From: Engraulis encrasicolus
Taxonomy: Eukaryota > Chordata > Actinopteri > Clupeiformes > Engraulidae
Assembly (NCBI RefSeq): GCF_034702125.1
Contig: NC_085860.1
Location: 16,998,664 to 17,062,663, forward strand
Direction: 5' to 3'
Length of the DNA stretch: 64,000 nucleotides
Part shown: one piece after another, positions 9,798 to 19,904 of the stretch
Layout: every line of letters starts with the position of its first letter
How positions within the stretch are numbered: the stretch's first letter is position 1
Program-made: the position numbers and the translations under genes
The notes under the pieces: generated by a model
Databases searched by the model: none
The model's input: only the letters and a program-made list of their open reading frames with translations
Told to the model about the DNA's origin: nothing

Positions 9798-10230
9798 CTC
9801 TCTGCTTTCACTCACTTTGCCGCTCTGTCGGTCTGCCTGTGAGAGATAGCCAGGGCCTGCTCTGTAATAGCAGGCTAGGTTGGCTGAGGCGACTCTGCTC
9901 TCTCTCCCTCTACCTGTCTGGGCTCTGGATTGAAACAGGGATTATAGACAATAAAAGATCTGTAAACGGTTACCCTCTTGTCTGTCCCCATTCTGTGTCA
10001 TGGCACTTGAGCCAGGTTGTGACAAGAAATGTAATCATCTGTGCCAAGTGTTACCAATAGTTTTGCTTAGTGGCTGCCTGGGATACCAGTGGTAGACGTT
10101 CCAGCTGCATTGAGATCATTGCCTAGATCCTCCAGTGCATTTCCGTGGTGCTTTCTCACCATTATATTGATTCCCCACAAAGTCAAATCTTGTGTGAATC
10201 CCAGGCAGGCAGATTGAAAAAGTTGATCCA
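9798..10230. other. No feature recognised
   Basis: Short open frames only. None has splice support or resembles a known protein. Confidence 0.4.
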
Positions 10231-10249
10231 AAAGTTAAGAAATACAAAA

Positions 10250-10665
10250 TGACCAACAGTTGGCCAATTCTTGTGGTTTTGTAGCACCTTTCAGCATTGC
10301 TCAGGTCTAAAGGTCTGTCCCTGACGTCCTTTGGTCTTATGTTGCCAAGTTTGGACTCTGATTGTTTGATTTGGTGCTGGTGACCATTTACAGGAGTCTT
10401 TAATTCAGATGCCAAGTTGATTGGAGGTGCCTATCTGATCTTCGGGACCAAAACTCTTAACAGTTGGCAGGGGATCAAATACTTCTTTCCCTCAATGAAA
10501 TGACAAAATTAATATATATTCTTTGAAGTTATTTTCTACATTTTCTTTTGATATTCTGTCTCTCCGTGTTAGAATGCACCTACCATTAAATTTTGATTAT
10601 TCACGTCATTATTAGTACGCAAACCAGCAAGGGATGAAATGCTTACTGTACCTGGTGACTCAGTC
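10250..10665 (-). mobile_element. Tc1-like element end, copy in aquaporin block B
   Basis: This is the reverse complement of the 5' part of the Tc1-like element at 36,746-37,546. It includes the transposase start region (CCAAGTTTGGACTCTGATTG, GTCTGTCCCTGACGTCCTTT) and the terminal words GGGGATCAAATACTTCTTTC and GTACGCAAACCAGCAAGGG. It is collinear with 1,752-2,208 but has no SINE, so it serves as the empty site for the SINE at 1,922. Confidence 0.75.
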
Positions 10666-10749
10666 CAGCGCTGTCCCCCTATTTTGATGCACCCATTTAT
10701 GTGCTATTAGAAAGAGGGAGCAATGTGAGTGTATGTGTTTGAGACTCAC

Positions 10750-10894
10750 CCTCATGGGGTGTGCCATGGTGACAGAAGCCAATGGCCATGGGATCCATGC
10801 ATCAATTCTTCTTGCCATCCATCACAGAGGAGATGCAGATGACCAGCTGCATGGTCAGGGAGACCTCCACCGTGGTGGCCATGCCAAGCTGGAG
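10750..10894 (-). pseudogene. Lens aquaporin exon 2 remnant, copy B (stop codon)
   Basis: The minus strand reads LQLGMATTVEVSLTMQLVIC then ISSVMDGKKN and a TGA stop, then MAIGF. The first 25 residues are the closest of the three copies to AQP0 exon 2. The acceptor AG is lost (ATATAACTCC), while the donor GTGAGT remains. The same 2-nt frame loss before the HLM segment is present as in copies A and D. A pseudogene exon. Confidence 0.87.
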
Positions 10895-11068
10895 TTATAT
10901 AGACAGAGCGAGAGAGAGATTTATCTGACAACAATGTGACACTGAAAGTAGTCTTTGGTTAAAAACATTAATGTTCACATAAAAGTTACATTGACTTTTT
11001 ACTCACACCACGCAGCAAGGAACGATGGAGGCTGACTGGCTCTTGCTTCTCTTGGCTGGGCAGCAGGT

Positions 11069-11273
11069 TTATAGGGCCTGGGTGTTGAGCTTGATGGGCT
11101 GCCCGCAGGTTGCTGGTTCACCTCCAGGGACCGGCTAGCTTTCAGGGTGGCTAGTCACTCGGCCAGGCCACACGTACGGGCAAAGAGCAAGAAGTCGTAC
11201 ATGATGGCGCCCATAGCGCCACAGAGCAAGAAGTCGTACATGATGGCGCCCATAGTGCCACAGATCATGAAAC
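11069..11273 (-). pseudogene. Lens aquaporin exon 4 remnant, copy B (stop, frameshift, internal duplication)
   Basis: After a GGCAG acceptor the minus strand reads FMICGTMGAIMYDFLL, a repeated CGAMGAIMYDFLLF, ARTCGLAE, a TGA stop, then LATLKASRSLEVNQ. The ending GQPIKLNTQAL with a TAA stop appears in a shifted frame. This matches the AQP0 C-terminus (GSLLYDFLLFPR...SERLATLKGSRP...ELKTQAL). The TGA sits where the family has Arg, a single CGA-to-TGA change also present in copy C. A 39-bp unit is duplicated in tandem at 11,185-11,223 and 11,224-11,262, only in this copy. Confidence 0.88.
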
Positions 11274-11508
11274 CTGCCTAGTACACCTGCACAAGGAGGG
11301 AAGAACAGAAAACCATATTATTGTTACATGTAAGCTGCAGAGACATTGGAGCAAGACAGAACAATCTTAAGACATACAGTGCATGGCACCTTCTGCAAAA
11401 CACCAATACAAAATGTAACGACTGATTTTATTGAATACTTCTTGACACACCAGCAGCCCCCCAACACTGCATAACTTCAATGCATAAATTGTAGGTATTT
11501 TTTCTAAC

Positions 11509-11589
11509 CCAGTGGTTCATGAAGTTCCTCTGGAAAACAACAGGGACGAAGGATCTGGCAGGGTTAATTTCAGCTCCAGTGTAGAACAT
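11509..11589 (-). pseudogene. Lens aquaporin exon 3 remnant, copy B (NPA intact)
   Basis: The minus strand reads [19 protein letters not shown] then QRNFMNHW, after a TTTCAG-type acceptor. It keeps the second NPA box and the ARSF half-helix of AQP0 exon 3. The donor is GTTAGA rather than GTAAGA, a weaker site shared with copy C. The downstream exon 4 at 11,069-11,273 is broken, and no exon 2 lies between this exon and copy C. Confidence 0.87.
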
Positions 11590-11730
11590 CTGAAAGACAG
11601 AGCTTCAGAGCTGAATATTAGAATGAATGATGAATTTGAATGCAAACCTGCTCTCTTCATGAAACTTTTTTTACACACTAAAAAAAGACAGTAATGTCAA
11701 GCACGAGGAGGTTTTTTTCTTTAAAGCAGA

Positions 11731-11812
11731 GCAGACATTTCAGGGTTCTGCCTTCATCAGTGCACAGATGAGACCACACAGCACCAATGAAGGCAAAACT
11801 CTGAAACGTCTG
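11731..11812. repeat. Inverted pair of GAAAC hairpin motifs, copy 1
   Basis: The words GCAGACATTTCAGGGTTCTG..CCTTCAT and ATGAAGGCAAAACTCTGAAACGTCTGC are inverted relatives about 30 bp apart. The minus-strand member contains CTGATGA, a 3-bp closing stem AGG/CCT and GAAA in hammerhead-core order. A duplicate lies at 12,785-12,865. Confidence 0.65.
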
Positions 11813-11847
11813 CTCTACTCTGCTCCAGAGTTGTGAACTCGAGTCAT

Positions 11848-11975
11848 GTGACTTGGAAATTAAGGTGTCAAGCAGCATACATACATAATACAGACACGAG
11901 GACATTACATATGCTGTTTATTCACAAATATTCACCATACATATATTCAAAGATCTCCCTATCCCACTCTCACAT
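11848..11975. repeat. LINE-tail-like segment duplicated at 13,168-13,272
   Basis: AAATTAAGGTGTCAAG, AGCATACATACATAA and ACAAATATTCACCATAC are shared by both copies. The upstream part of the second copy reads TTTATTGATCCCGAGG, a word I associate with the 3' tail of teleost non-LTR retrotransposons. The family is not certain. Confidence 0.55.
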
Positions 11976-12151
11976 TTGATTACCCTGTTGCTTGTCTCTT
12001 GGATCCAAATAAAAGTACACGATCCAAATATTTTGGAAAAGGTATTTGACATGTTGATAGATCTTAAGGGCTACACACTTTTTACTCACACCACACAGCG
12101 AGGAACGATGGAGGCTGGCTGGCTCTTGCTTCTCTTGGCTGGGCAGCAGGC

Positions 12152-12321
12152 TTATAGGGCCTGGGTGATGAGCTTGATGGGCTGCCCGCAGGTGTCCTAC
12201 TGGTTCACCTCGAGGGGCCGGCTGCCTTTCAGGGTGGCTAGTCACTCGGCCAGGCCACACGTACAGGCGAAGAGCAAGAAGTTGTACATGATTGCGCCCA
12301 TAGCGCCACAGACCATGAAAC
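12152..12321 (-). pseudogene. Lens aquaporin exon 4 remnant, copy C (two stops)
   Basis: After a GGCAG acceptor the minus strand reads FMVCGAMGAIMYNFLLFACT then CGLAE, a TGA stop, LATLKGSRPLEVNQ, a TAG stop, and DTCGQPIKLITQAL with TAA, all in one frame. It is the best-kept AQP0 C-terminus in the window, and the TGA after GLAE is shared with copy B. The 3' flank continues into CAGCCTCCATCGTTCC and a GTGAGTAAAAAG word also found next to copy B and at 3,830-3,865. Confidence 0.9.
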
Positions 12322-12552
12322 CTGCCTAGTACACCTGCACGAGGGAAGAACAGAAAACCATATTATAGTTACATGTAAGCTGCAGAGACATTGGCGCAAG
12401 ACAGAACAATCTTAAGACATACAGTGCATGGCACCTTCTGCAAAACACCAATACAAAATGTAATGACTGATTTAATGGAATACTTCTTGACACACCAACA
12501 GCCCCCAACACTGCATAACTTTAATGCATAAATTGTAGGTATTTTTTCTAAC

Positions 12553-12633
12553 CCAGTGGTTCATGAAGTTCCTCTTGAAGACAACAGAGACGAAGGATCT
12601 GGCAGGGTTCATTTCAGCTCCAGTGTAGAACAT
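12553..12633 (-). pseudogene. Lens aquaporin exon 3 remnant, copy C (NPA intact)
   Basis: The minus strand reads MFYTGAEMNPARSFVSVVF then KRNFMNHW with an intact NPA box, an AG acceptor (TTTCAG) and a GTTAGA donor. With exon 2 copy D upstream and exon 4 copy C downstream it gives the only run in correct 2-3-4 order. Exon 1 is missing, and exons 2 and 4 are disabled. Confidence 0.88.
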
Positions 12634-12784
12634 CTGAAAGAAGCAAATCGTGTTTAGAGCTGAATATTAGGATGAATGATGAATTTGAATGCAAACCTGC
12701 TCTCTCCCTTGAACTTTTTTTTACACACTAAAAAAGACAGTACTGTCAAGCACAAGGAGTTTTTTTCCAGAAAGCAGAGCAGAG

Positions 12785-12865
12785 CAGACGTTTCAGCGCT
12801 TTGCCTTCATCAGTGCACAACTGAGAGCACACAGCACCAATGAAGGCAAAACCCTGAAACGTCTG
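12785..12865. repeat. Inverted pair of GAAAC hairpin motifs, copy 2
   Basis: This is a duplicate of 11,731-11,812, with AGCAGACGTTTCAGCGCTTT..CCTTCATCAG and an inverted ATGAAGGCAAAACCCTGAAA. The minus-strand member keeps CTGATGA and GAAAC, but its middle stem pairs poorly. Confidence 0.6.
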
Positions 12866-13270
12866 CTCTACTCTGCTCCAGAGTTGTGGACTCGAGTCAA
12901 CTCGAGTGATTAATATGATGACTTGACTTGACTTGATCAATAGACTTCACTTGGACCTCATGACATTGCACAAAGACCTGCCCCTTCCCATTATAAATAT
13001 TTTATCTATCCAGTTCCAAAAATTGGAGCATTTTCTACAGTTGATTTCGTAGAGCAGACAGTGCAAGCTGCCAGCAGCAGCTACATTTCAACGCTCTGTC
13101 TTTGAATGCCCAGAGCACTTTAGCATGACGTAGTAGAGTAGAGTATAATTTATTGATCCCGAGGAAAATTAAGGTGTCAAGTAGCATACATACATAAATA
13201 CAGACACAAGGACATTATACTGTATATTCGCAAATATTCACCATACTCACAGGGTCAGATCTCCCTATCC

Positions 13271-13309
13271 CACACACACACGCACACACACACACACACT
13301 TCTAGTTTT

Positions 13310-13365
<56 letters not shown>

Positions 13366-13376
13366 GTGTGTATGTG
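13271..13376. repeat. (CA)n followed by (TG)n, able to fold back
   Basis: About 15 CA units (13,271-13,300) and about 30 TG units with minor interruptions (13,311-13,376) are separated by the 10-nt TCTAGTTTTG. The two tracts are complementary within one strand and can form a long hairpin. Confidence 0.95.
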
Positions 13377-13710
13377 CACATTTTAGCACAGTTTAAGAGT
13401 TAAGCTATATTCAGCACTGTTGCCAACATGTGCAGCACTTTGAGCCTTCTTGAAGTAGATAGATCAAAATAATTTTAAGGTCACAGATCTTCCAGATCTT
13501 TGAATCATTTTATGGTTTCATTGGGGTTTTATTTCTGGTGAGTCCATAACAAAGCAACAAAATCAGCAAGGTTTGAAATAATGATTCTCACTGTAACTGG
13601 TGGGCCCTGCTGACTCAGTCCAACATTCTCCCCCTATTTTGACGCACTTGTTTGTAAACTATGAGAAAGAGGGAGCAATGTGGGTATGTGTGTAACTGTA
13701 TGATACTTAC

Positions 13711-13804
13711 TCCCATGAGGTGTGCTATGGGGACAGAAGCCGATGCGTCTGTTCCTCCGCTCATCCATCACGGAGAGGATGCATATGCCCATGCCAAGCT
13801 GGAG
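13711..13804 (-). pseudogene. Lens aquaporin exon 2 remnant, copy D (internal deletion)
   Basis: The minus strand reads LQLGMGICILSVMDERRNRR then IGFCPHSTPHG. Relative to copies A and B about 50 bp encoding VSTVVFLTMQLV is deleted, though the frame is kept at that point. The acceptor AG is lost (GTATTGCTCC) and the donor is GTAAGT. The same TTCTGTC frame loss as in copies A and B follows. It lies upstream (minus sense) of exon-3 copy C. Confidence 0.83.
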
Positions 13805-13929
13805 CAATACACGAGCACACACACGAGAGAGAGAGAGAGGGGGGGGGGGTTTAGTCTTCATCCGACACCAATGTGACACTGAATGTACACAATTTAAGGG
13901 CATTCTCCAAGTTAAAAAAACAAGTGTTA

Positions 13930-14300
13930 CATTGACTTTTTACTCACTCCACACATCCAGTGCAGCGAAGACCTGTGGAGGTTGTCAATTAGCGAGTCTG
14001 TGCCCAGACACCACCTGCCGCGAGACTTCCCACTCGATCTTGGCATGGCGTGACACAGGAAGAAGAAGAGCAGTCGCACATCCCGATGCAGTGTGGTACC
14101 TTGCGGGTCCCAGGACTTTTTTGGTTTGCTTTGGAATTTTCACTTGAGCACATCCACTTGGAGGGAATTTCACATGGACATCCTGGACAATGCCTTTGGA
14201 CTTTGCACTCTTGCGAGCATGAATTGCCCCCGTAACGCATTTTGGTCGCAGAACCACACTTCATATTCAACAGAAACATTTATTCTTGTAGTGTGCCACT
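13930..14300. repeat. Unidentified segment shared with 3,840-4,250
   Basis: See 3,840-4,250. This copy has GCGAGACTTCCCACTCGATC, a clean GATGCAGTGTGGTACCTT and CACTTGGAGGGAATTTCACA. The minus strand can be read SRHAKIEWEVSRQVVSGHR over part of its length. Its identity is unknown. Confidence 0.6.
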
Positions 14301-14309
14301 TGCTGTAGA

Positions 14310-16480
14310 TGAACAGGTTTGAGCCTGTAAGTTGGCTCCAGGACTTCAAAACAGGCTGACTTGTGTTTGCATTTCTTGCAGTCTTTTGAGGGGTACATAT
14401 TGCTGTCGACTGTTTTGAAATCTCCACTGTCCTCTTCAAAGGCCCCTGCACACCATCCCCCCCCCCCATTTCCCTTCCCAACACTCAGGAATCCGACAGT
14501 CGCTCCCCATGTCCATGCAACTGCCCTGACCAACTGACCCAGACCGCCAAAGTGCCCTTCATCCAACAGCTCCTGGACTGCTGCCACTGCTGGCGGAGCA
14601 ACCCCAGACCTGGACCACACGCCGTTCCGGACAGCAACTGGGTGCCGTGGCCCCGGCTGAGCTCAGACGAGCACTGCAGTGAATGCCCTCCTCTACACTC
14701 CAGCAACACCACTTCCTGGCTGCACAGTAAGGTATTCCACTGACCCTGCTGGCCACCCACCCCAAGGAGGCCGAAGGAACCGCAGACCAGACCGCCACTC
14801 TGAACCCCCAGCCAAGCCATCAGGACCAGCCCCCCGGGGACTACCCCCACAGTACCCAGAATTCACCACTTATCTCAGACATCAGCGGAGATCAACTTCT
14901 CCAAGAAGAAAAAAGAAATGCGCTTCGGCCAGAACCAGACAGTGAGAGAACCACTCACCAGAAGAGAGCTGTTAAGCCAAGCATCTACCTCCCTACTCTA
15001 TTCTCCTCTACCCTACTGGTACTGTGCTGTACCTGAGGTGAAGCTGTAGGCCCGGTGTCATCGTGAAGCTGGTTAAGGCCAAGGCCAAGCTGAACCCTCT
15101 TGAGCACAAGTCAAGTTGAAGGGGTGCACACGGGGTGCAGCACGGATGAAAAACTACTTCCAAAAGCACTGCTGAATCGAGGTCAAGAAGTGTCATCACC
15201 TAGTTGACAGCCAGACCATCTTGTGTGCCATACAACATGGAAGTTATGGATGCCAAACCCTTAAAGGAAACGGAGCTGGCAAAATCCAAAGCAGCATTGA
15301 CTGAGATTGGGGATGCATTCCAAGTTCTGTGAACATAGCAGAAATCAGGCCAGTCCTGAAGACCTAACTGAAACTTCCAAGTGGCAATGTGGTGCGCAAT
15401 TCCTTCAGTAGCAAGCACAGTCAGTAAAAGACATTACTGCACAAGCAAGATACAATGTCACTAGAAATGTCAAAGAAAACATTCACTGCAGTACTCACCG
15501 GAAGTCAGCTGAAGGCACAACACCAAACTGCAGTCCAGGACAACACACAGCCCAAGTTCAGAACTCCCCCACCCACAATAGCAGCAGTCCAAGAGCTAAT
15601 GGACAAAAGGTGCTTCAGCAGTCTGAGACGGCTGGTCGGGACAGTTGCATGGACATAAAGAGTGGCTAGGCTCCTGAATGTCAACAGGGGAGATGAAGCA
15701 AAGTGGAAGGCAGAACCTTTTTTCCCCTGTTTTTCTTCTTCTTCAAGCTTTATCCTCCAGGCCCCTAGGTGAAGTGTTTTCTCTCTTTGTTGTGTTTTGG
15801 TGTGAGTGGAGTCTTTGCATCTTAGTCACTGGCAGCAGAAGGTGATCCGCTGGCAGATGGCTCACTGGTGCAGCCGGTAGCCTATGCACTGGTAGTCGTT
15901 GGTTTCCAGTGGTGCTTTGGTTTTCCACTGTCAAGTGTATATCAGCACTGGTTTTCCACACTTGAAAAACTATACACAGACACAGGATTCCATTCGTCTT
16001 GACTTTTTCATTGATTTCAGTGGTGTTGATGTCCTGAATAGTCGTATCTTTTATTGTATTATTATTTATCATAATAGTTTTATTTTAGTTTGAGTTTTTT
16101 CTTTGGTTGGCCTCTGTGCATTTTCCCCGACTTGTAAAAAAGGATTGAGACTTCTAGTGGAGGTTTAAGGCATCCCACTGGAAATTATTTCCTTTTGATT
16201 TGGTTGAGTTGTGGTTCTGTCTTTTCCTTAAGTGAAAAACCTGGAGGGAAACATGCAGACAGACAAAGAAAAGAAATGAGTTATACCGAAATAAAAATGC
16301 TCATGTGCAAACATGCAGGAAATGTGCAATCATGTCTACAATAATTCAAAAATAAACTTTGCAATGTTAGACTACAAACCAGATTGAATAACCACAAGCC
16401 CTCGTGATTTACGAGATTGTAGGAGCAGATCCCAGCGCGGTAGTGGCTAATCATCAATGGAGCAGAACGCAAGTCAGAAC
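14310..16480. other. Unrecognised stretch holding an inverted pair (14,485-14,620 and 15,575-15,690)
   Basis: The minus strand at 14,485-14,620 reads AAVQELLDEGHFGGLGQLV then RAVAWTWG. The plus strand at 15,575-15,660 reads AAVQELMDKRCFSSLRRLV then GTVAWT and a stop. The two are clear inverted relatives. I do not recognise the protein. The intervening sequence has several interrupted frames and no splice or promoter evidence. It may be a decayed retroelement gag-like region, but that is a guess. Confidence 0.5.
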
Positions 16481-17062
16481 GCTATAGAGATAGTCTCCGC
16501 GCTAAACATTCCGAAATAAATAAAACAAGCGCTTACCGGCTGCCTCGTTTCAGAAATCACGTTTGTACAATAAGTCGTCTTGGCTTGGTTCAAAGGTAAG
16601 CGCAACAAAGTATGTCTAGCTTCCAGTAGTGTTCCAAACGGCGAAACTGGTCTAGAAAGCCTAATTATAATCCTGCACTCCAGTTTGCCGCGCAAACCAA
16701 CGTGAAATCAGCTGACATGACACAGCTGACGGTGATCAACCGATCATGCCGTCATTAGGCCTAATTCCCTTCTAATAATCAGTTCGCGGTTCTCAGTCAT
16801 CATCACCACCCATTCTTTTGCCTATGTTTTCTCCCGTGAATTTTCCCAGTGAGACTAAAGCAACTAGGATAGCCTACTTTTACAAATTGGTTGACTTAAT
16901 AGCCTCACCTAGTAGGCCTAGCCTAGGCCTAAAGGGCAAATATATGCCTACTGTTAACGTAGCCTATTTTCGAATAGCCTACAATACAAAATACCCAGCG
17001 CTAAAATGTTACAAATATAAGAAACAAAATACATAACTAACAGTATCAAACATTGAAACACA
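16480..17062. other. No gene recognised; rich in TAGGCCTA words
   Basis: Multiple TAGGCCTA and TAGCCTA words occur (for example 16,913-16,931). There are no coding or repeat ends I can define. Confidence 0.4.
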
Positions 17063-17984
17063 GCAGGCCTGTTTTGTTGGCCCATTTTCAACGTATAAAA
17101 TTATAGGCCTAGGCTACACAACAAAATACATCAAAAACCATTGAGTACAAAAACTAGCAATTTGGCATAGGCCTACAATGACATTAATTGAACAATTACA
17201 TTCCGAGAAATGAAATGAGAAAACAAAAAAGCACAAGAAAGAAAGAAAGAAAGAAAGAGACTCTGCTCTCTGTATGACACTGACACAGTGGTGTTACTTT
17301 AGATTAGATGATCCCTTTCATCAATACTATTTTCGAACAGCTTTGCATTCAAATGTTGCCGATGGAGCCAGTTTATAAGGCCTGCAAATGAGAGCAATAA
17401 GGCTGACATTGCATGAAAATGAGCATAGGCTTCACAGAAGTCCACAATATAAATGTACCCCAAAACTCCACCGTAGGATGGTGGCCAGATGAGGTAGTGC
17501 AACGACGCTACTCATTGAAACTGCTAGAAAGGGGGTGCATCCCAATATGTGACCTTGCCTCCTCCACTTGTGCTTGTCTCCTCGTCCCACCTCCTGGCCC
17601 CTCCTCCGTGGAGAAAACGATTAAGTTTCCCAGCTGTCAGCCTCGCCACAACAACTTTTGAGGGACTGTTTTTCATTCACCATCCCAATTGCAAATGAGA
17701 AAAAGACTTAACAATTGAGCTTTTGAAAGATATTGAAATATAATGCTGTTGTCAGTGATGTCATCATGACGAGAAGCGAGTGGAGGAGGCAAGTGGAGGA
17801 GGCAAGGTCCCATATTAAGATGCACTCTATGTTGTAGGCTTAATCTTGTCCATGCATCTTGCAAAGCTTCACTAGCGCAACATTTGTGGCCTTAGAGCGC
17901 CATCTTGTGGACAATGAATGGTGCAGCATTAAAGATATCAGTTGCACCTTTGGTGCTTAGGAGTATGGCCAGCCTCAAGCGTGC
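17063..17984. repeat. Tandem duplication unit 1
   Basis: Unit 1 runs from GCAGGCCTGTTTTGTTGGCC to CCAGCCTCAAGCGTGCAG and repeats directly as unit 2 (17,985-18,717). Shared landmarks are TGACATTAATTGAACAATT, CTCTGCTCTCTGTATGACAC, GCATTCAAATGTTGCCGATG, CTGACATTGCATGAAAATGA and CCTTAGAGCGCCATCTT. Both carry a minus-strand stretch GYIYIVDFCEAYAHFHAMSA with a TTTGCAG word inside it, which I do not recognise. Unit 1 alone contains the MITE at 17,533-17,825. Confidence 0.88.
17533..17825. mobile_element. MITE, about 295 bp (second copy at 35,809-36,103)
   Basis: The ends are GGGTGCATCCCAATATGTGA and, inverted, a matching TATTAAGATGCAC. Next to each lies an inverted CCTTGCCTCCTCCACTTG. The body contains CTCCGTGGAGAAAACGATTA and CAGCCTCGCCACAACAACTT. 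It is about 95% identical by eye to 35,809-36,103. The tandem partner unit at about 18,560 lacks it. No transposase is present. Confidence 0.88.
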
Positions 17985-18387
17985 AGGCCTATTTTGTAGG
18001 CCCATTTTTAACGTATAAAATACACAACAAAATACAACAAAAAACATTGAGTACAAAAAACTGTCAATTTGACTTATACAATGACATTAATTGAACAATT
18101 CAATTCCGAGAAATGAAATGAGAAACCAAAAAAGCACAAACAAGAAAGAAAGAAAGAGGCTCTGCTCTCTGTATGACACTGATACAGTGGTGTTACTTTG
18201 GATTGGATGACCTCTTTCAACATTACTATTTTAGAACAGCTTTGCATTCAAATGTTGCCGATGAGGCCGGTTTATAAGGCCTGCAAATGAGAGCAATAAG
18301 GCTGACATTGCATGAAAATGAGCATAGGCTCCACAGAAGTCCACAATATAAATGTACCCCAGAACTCCAGCAGCTGTTCAGCAGGTC

Positions 18388-18419
<32 letters not shown>

Positions 18420-18717
18420 TGCCATTCTATTTAATGAGTGAATAGGCTACTTTTTAAAACTTTATTTCACTATTTGAACTATTCTTTAAAAAAAAAAAAA
18501 ATCTTTTACAGGGTGCACTGTAGGATGGTGGCCAGAGTAGGTAGTGCAACTGCCATTGAAACTGCTAGAAAGTGTAGGCTATGCATCTTGCAAAGCTTCA
18601 CTAATGCACCATTTGTGGCCTTAGAGCGCCATCTTCTGGACAACGTGTGGTGCAGCATTAGTTGATATCAGTTGCACCTTTGGTGCTTAGGAGTATGGCC
18701 AGCCTCAAGCGTGCAGA
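17985..18717. repeat. Tandem duplication unit 2
   Basis: Collinear with unit 1 but without the MITE. It instead carries about 140 bp with a (TTTA)n tract (18,388-18,419) and a run of A residues between CAGAACTCCAG and GTAGGATGGTGGCC. Confidence 0.88.
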
Positions 18718-19443
18718 ACGCCCGTCTTGAATTAGCAACATTATGGATATAATGTCATCAATCTTAAGGTTACTTAAATCGATAGCCTTCATAGCTTATT
18801 CTAGGCTACATTTCCACACGTAGGATATACACCTTAGGGAAAAAATAGTCCAAAGCAGTGGTGTAATGCGACACGCATAGTTATTGTAAGATGCGTTATG
18901 TCTTGCATTATTATTTTGCCACCATTTGCATATTAGAAATCCAGCAGGTTAAACATTTTTGTCTGTGAACGGACGCGAAGAATAGCCTACAACAATGTTG
19001 AATGGGTCTCTATTTTTATTTCGCTCTCAAGTTGGAAGCGCTGGAGCGCGAGTTTGGAGAGCTGCCGCACACGCTTTTGCCGAGCGCTTAAAAAAAATAC
19101 CACTGTTTATGTAGGCTATGCATTTCCTGGTGAACCAGTAGTGCGACAAGAGCGAGGCGAGCGACGGAAGTAATTGACTTTGTATTGAGTCGCGCAACAG
19201 TTTGAAGTTGAAATCCTTTCAACTTTCTATGACGTGGTTCGGCGACCAGCCGCGACAGCCAATGACTGTATAGAGGTCAGTGACCACAGCCAATGGGAAT
19301 GCTTGAATGCTTTGCCTTCTGCTTGTAACGGACATACTGTAGTCGCTTCAATCGCTCGTATCGCTCTTGCTGCACAGAAGCTATTCTCTGTTGCTTCAAT
19401 CGCGTCGCGCTAGGTGTATTTGTGCGGTAACACACGTTTCACT
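18718..19443. other. No gene recognised
   Basis: From about 19,135 the sequence is rich in words such as GAGCGAGGCGAGCGACGG and ATCGCTCGTATCGCTCTTG that could pair in inverted orientation, so part may be a MITE. I could not fix its ends. Confidence 0.4.
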
Positions 19444-19852
19444 AGGGAGCGTACCTATGTTCCCACGCCCCATTGGTCCCACGGCCCACTGGTCCCACAG
19501 CCCATTGGTCCCACAACCCATTGGTCCCACAGCCCATTGGTCCCACGTCACTAAGACTTTTTTCATTTTTTAGGCCCATTGGTCCCACAGTCCATTGGTC
19601 CCACAGCCCATTGGTCCCACATTGCTTTTTTATTTGAATTTTTAGGCCCATTGGTCCCACAGCCCATTGAAGTGTTTGTGATGTGGGACCAATGGACTGT
19701 GGGACCAATGGGCTGTGGGACCAACGGACCTAAAAATAAATTTAAAAATCTTAGTGATGTGGGACCAATGGGTCTAATTTTGAAAAAAACGCAAAAGTCT
19801 TAGTAATGTGGGACCAATGGGCTGTGGGACCAATAGGCCGTGGGAACATAGG
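19444..19852. repeat. Foldback element built from a 16-bp repeat (copy 1, complete)
   Basis: The left half has at least seven direct copies of CATTGGTCCCACAGCC, interrupted twice by AT-rich spacers ending in TTTTTTAGGCC. The right half has the same unit inverted (GGCTGTGGGACCAATG) with spacers beginning GGACCTAAAAAT. The outer ends CCTATGTTCCCACG and CGTGGGAACATAGG are inverted. The structure is a long imperfect hairpin. No protein is encoded. Confidence 0.88.
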
Positions 19853-19904
19853 GCTGACCCCCTCGGGATACCCAACTCCAAACCGGGACGTCTGGTCACC
19901 ATGC

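Noticed and set aside
14485..14850. Overlapping frames at 14.5-14.9 kb as a real gene
   Set aside because: GC-rich frames overlap on both strands. Only the AAVQEL stretch has an independent relative, and it is short.
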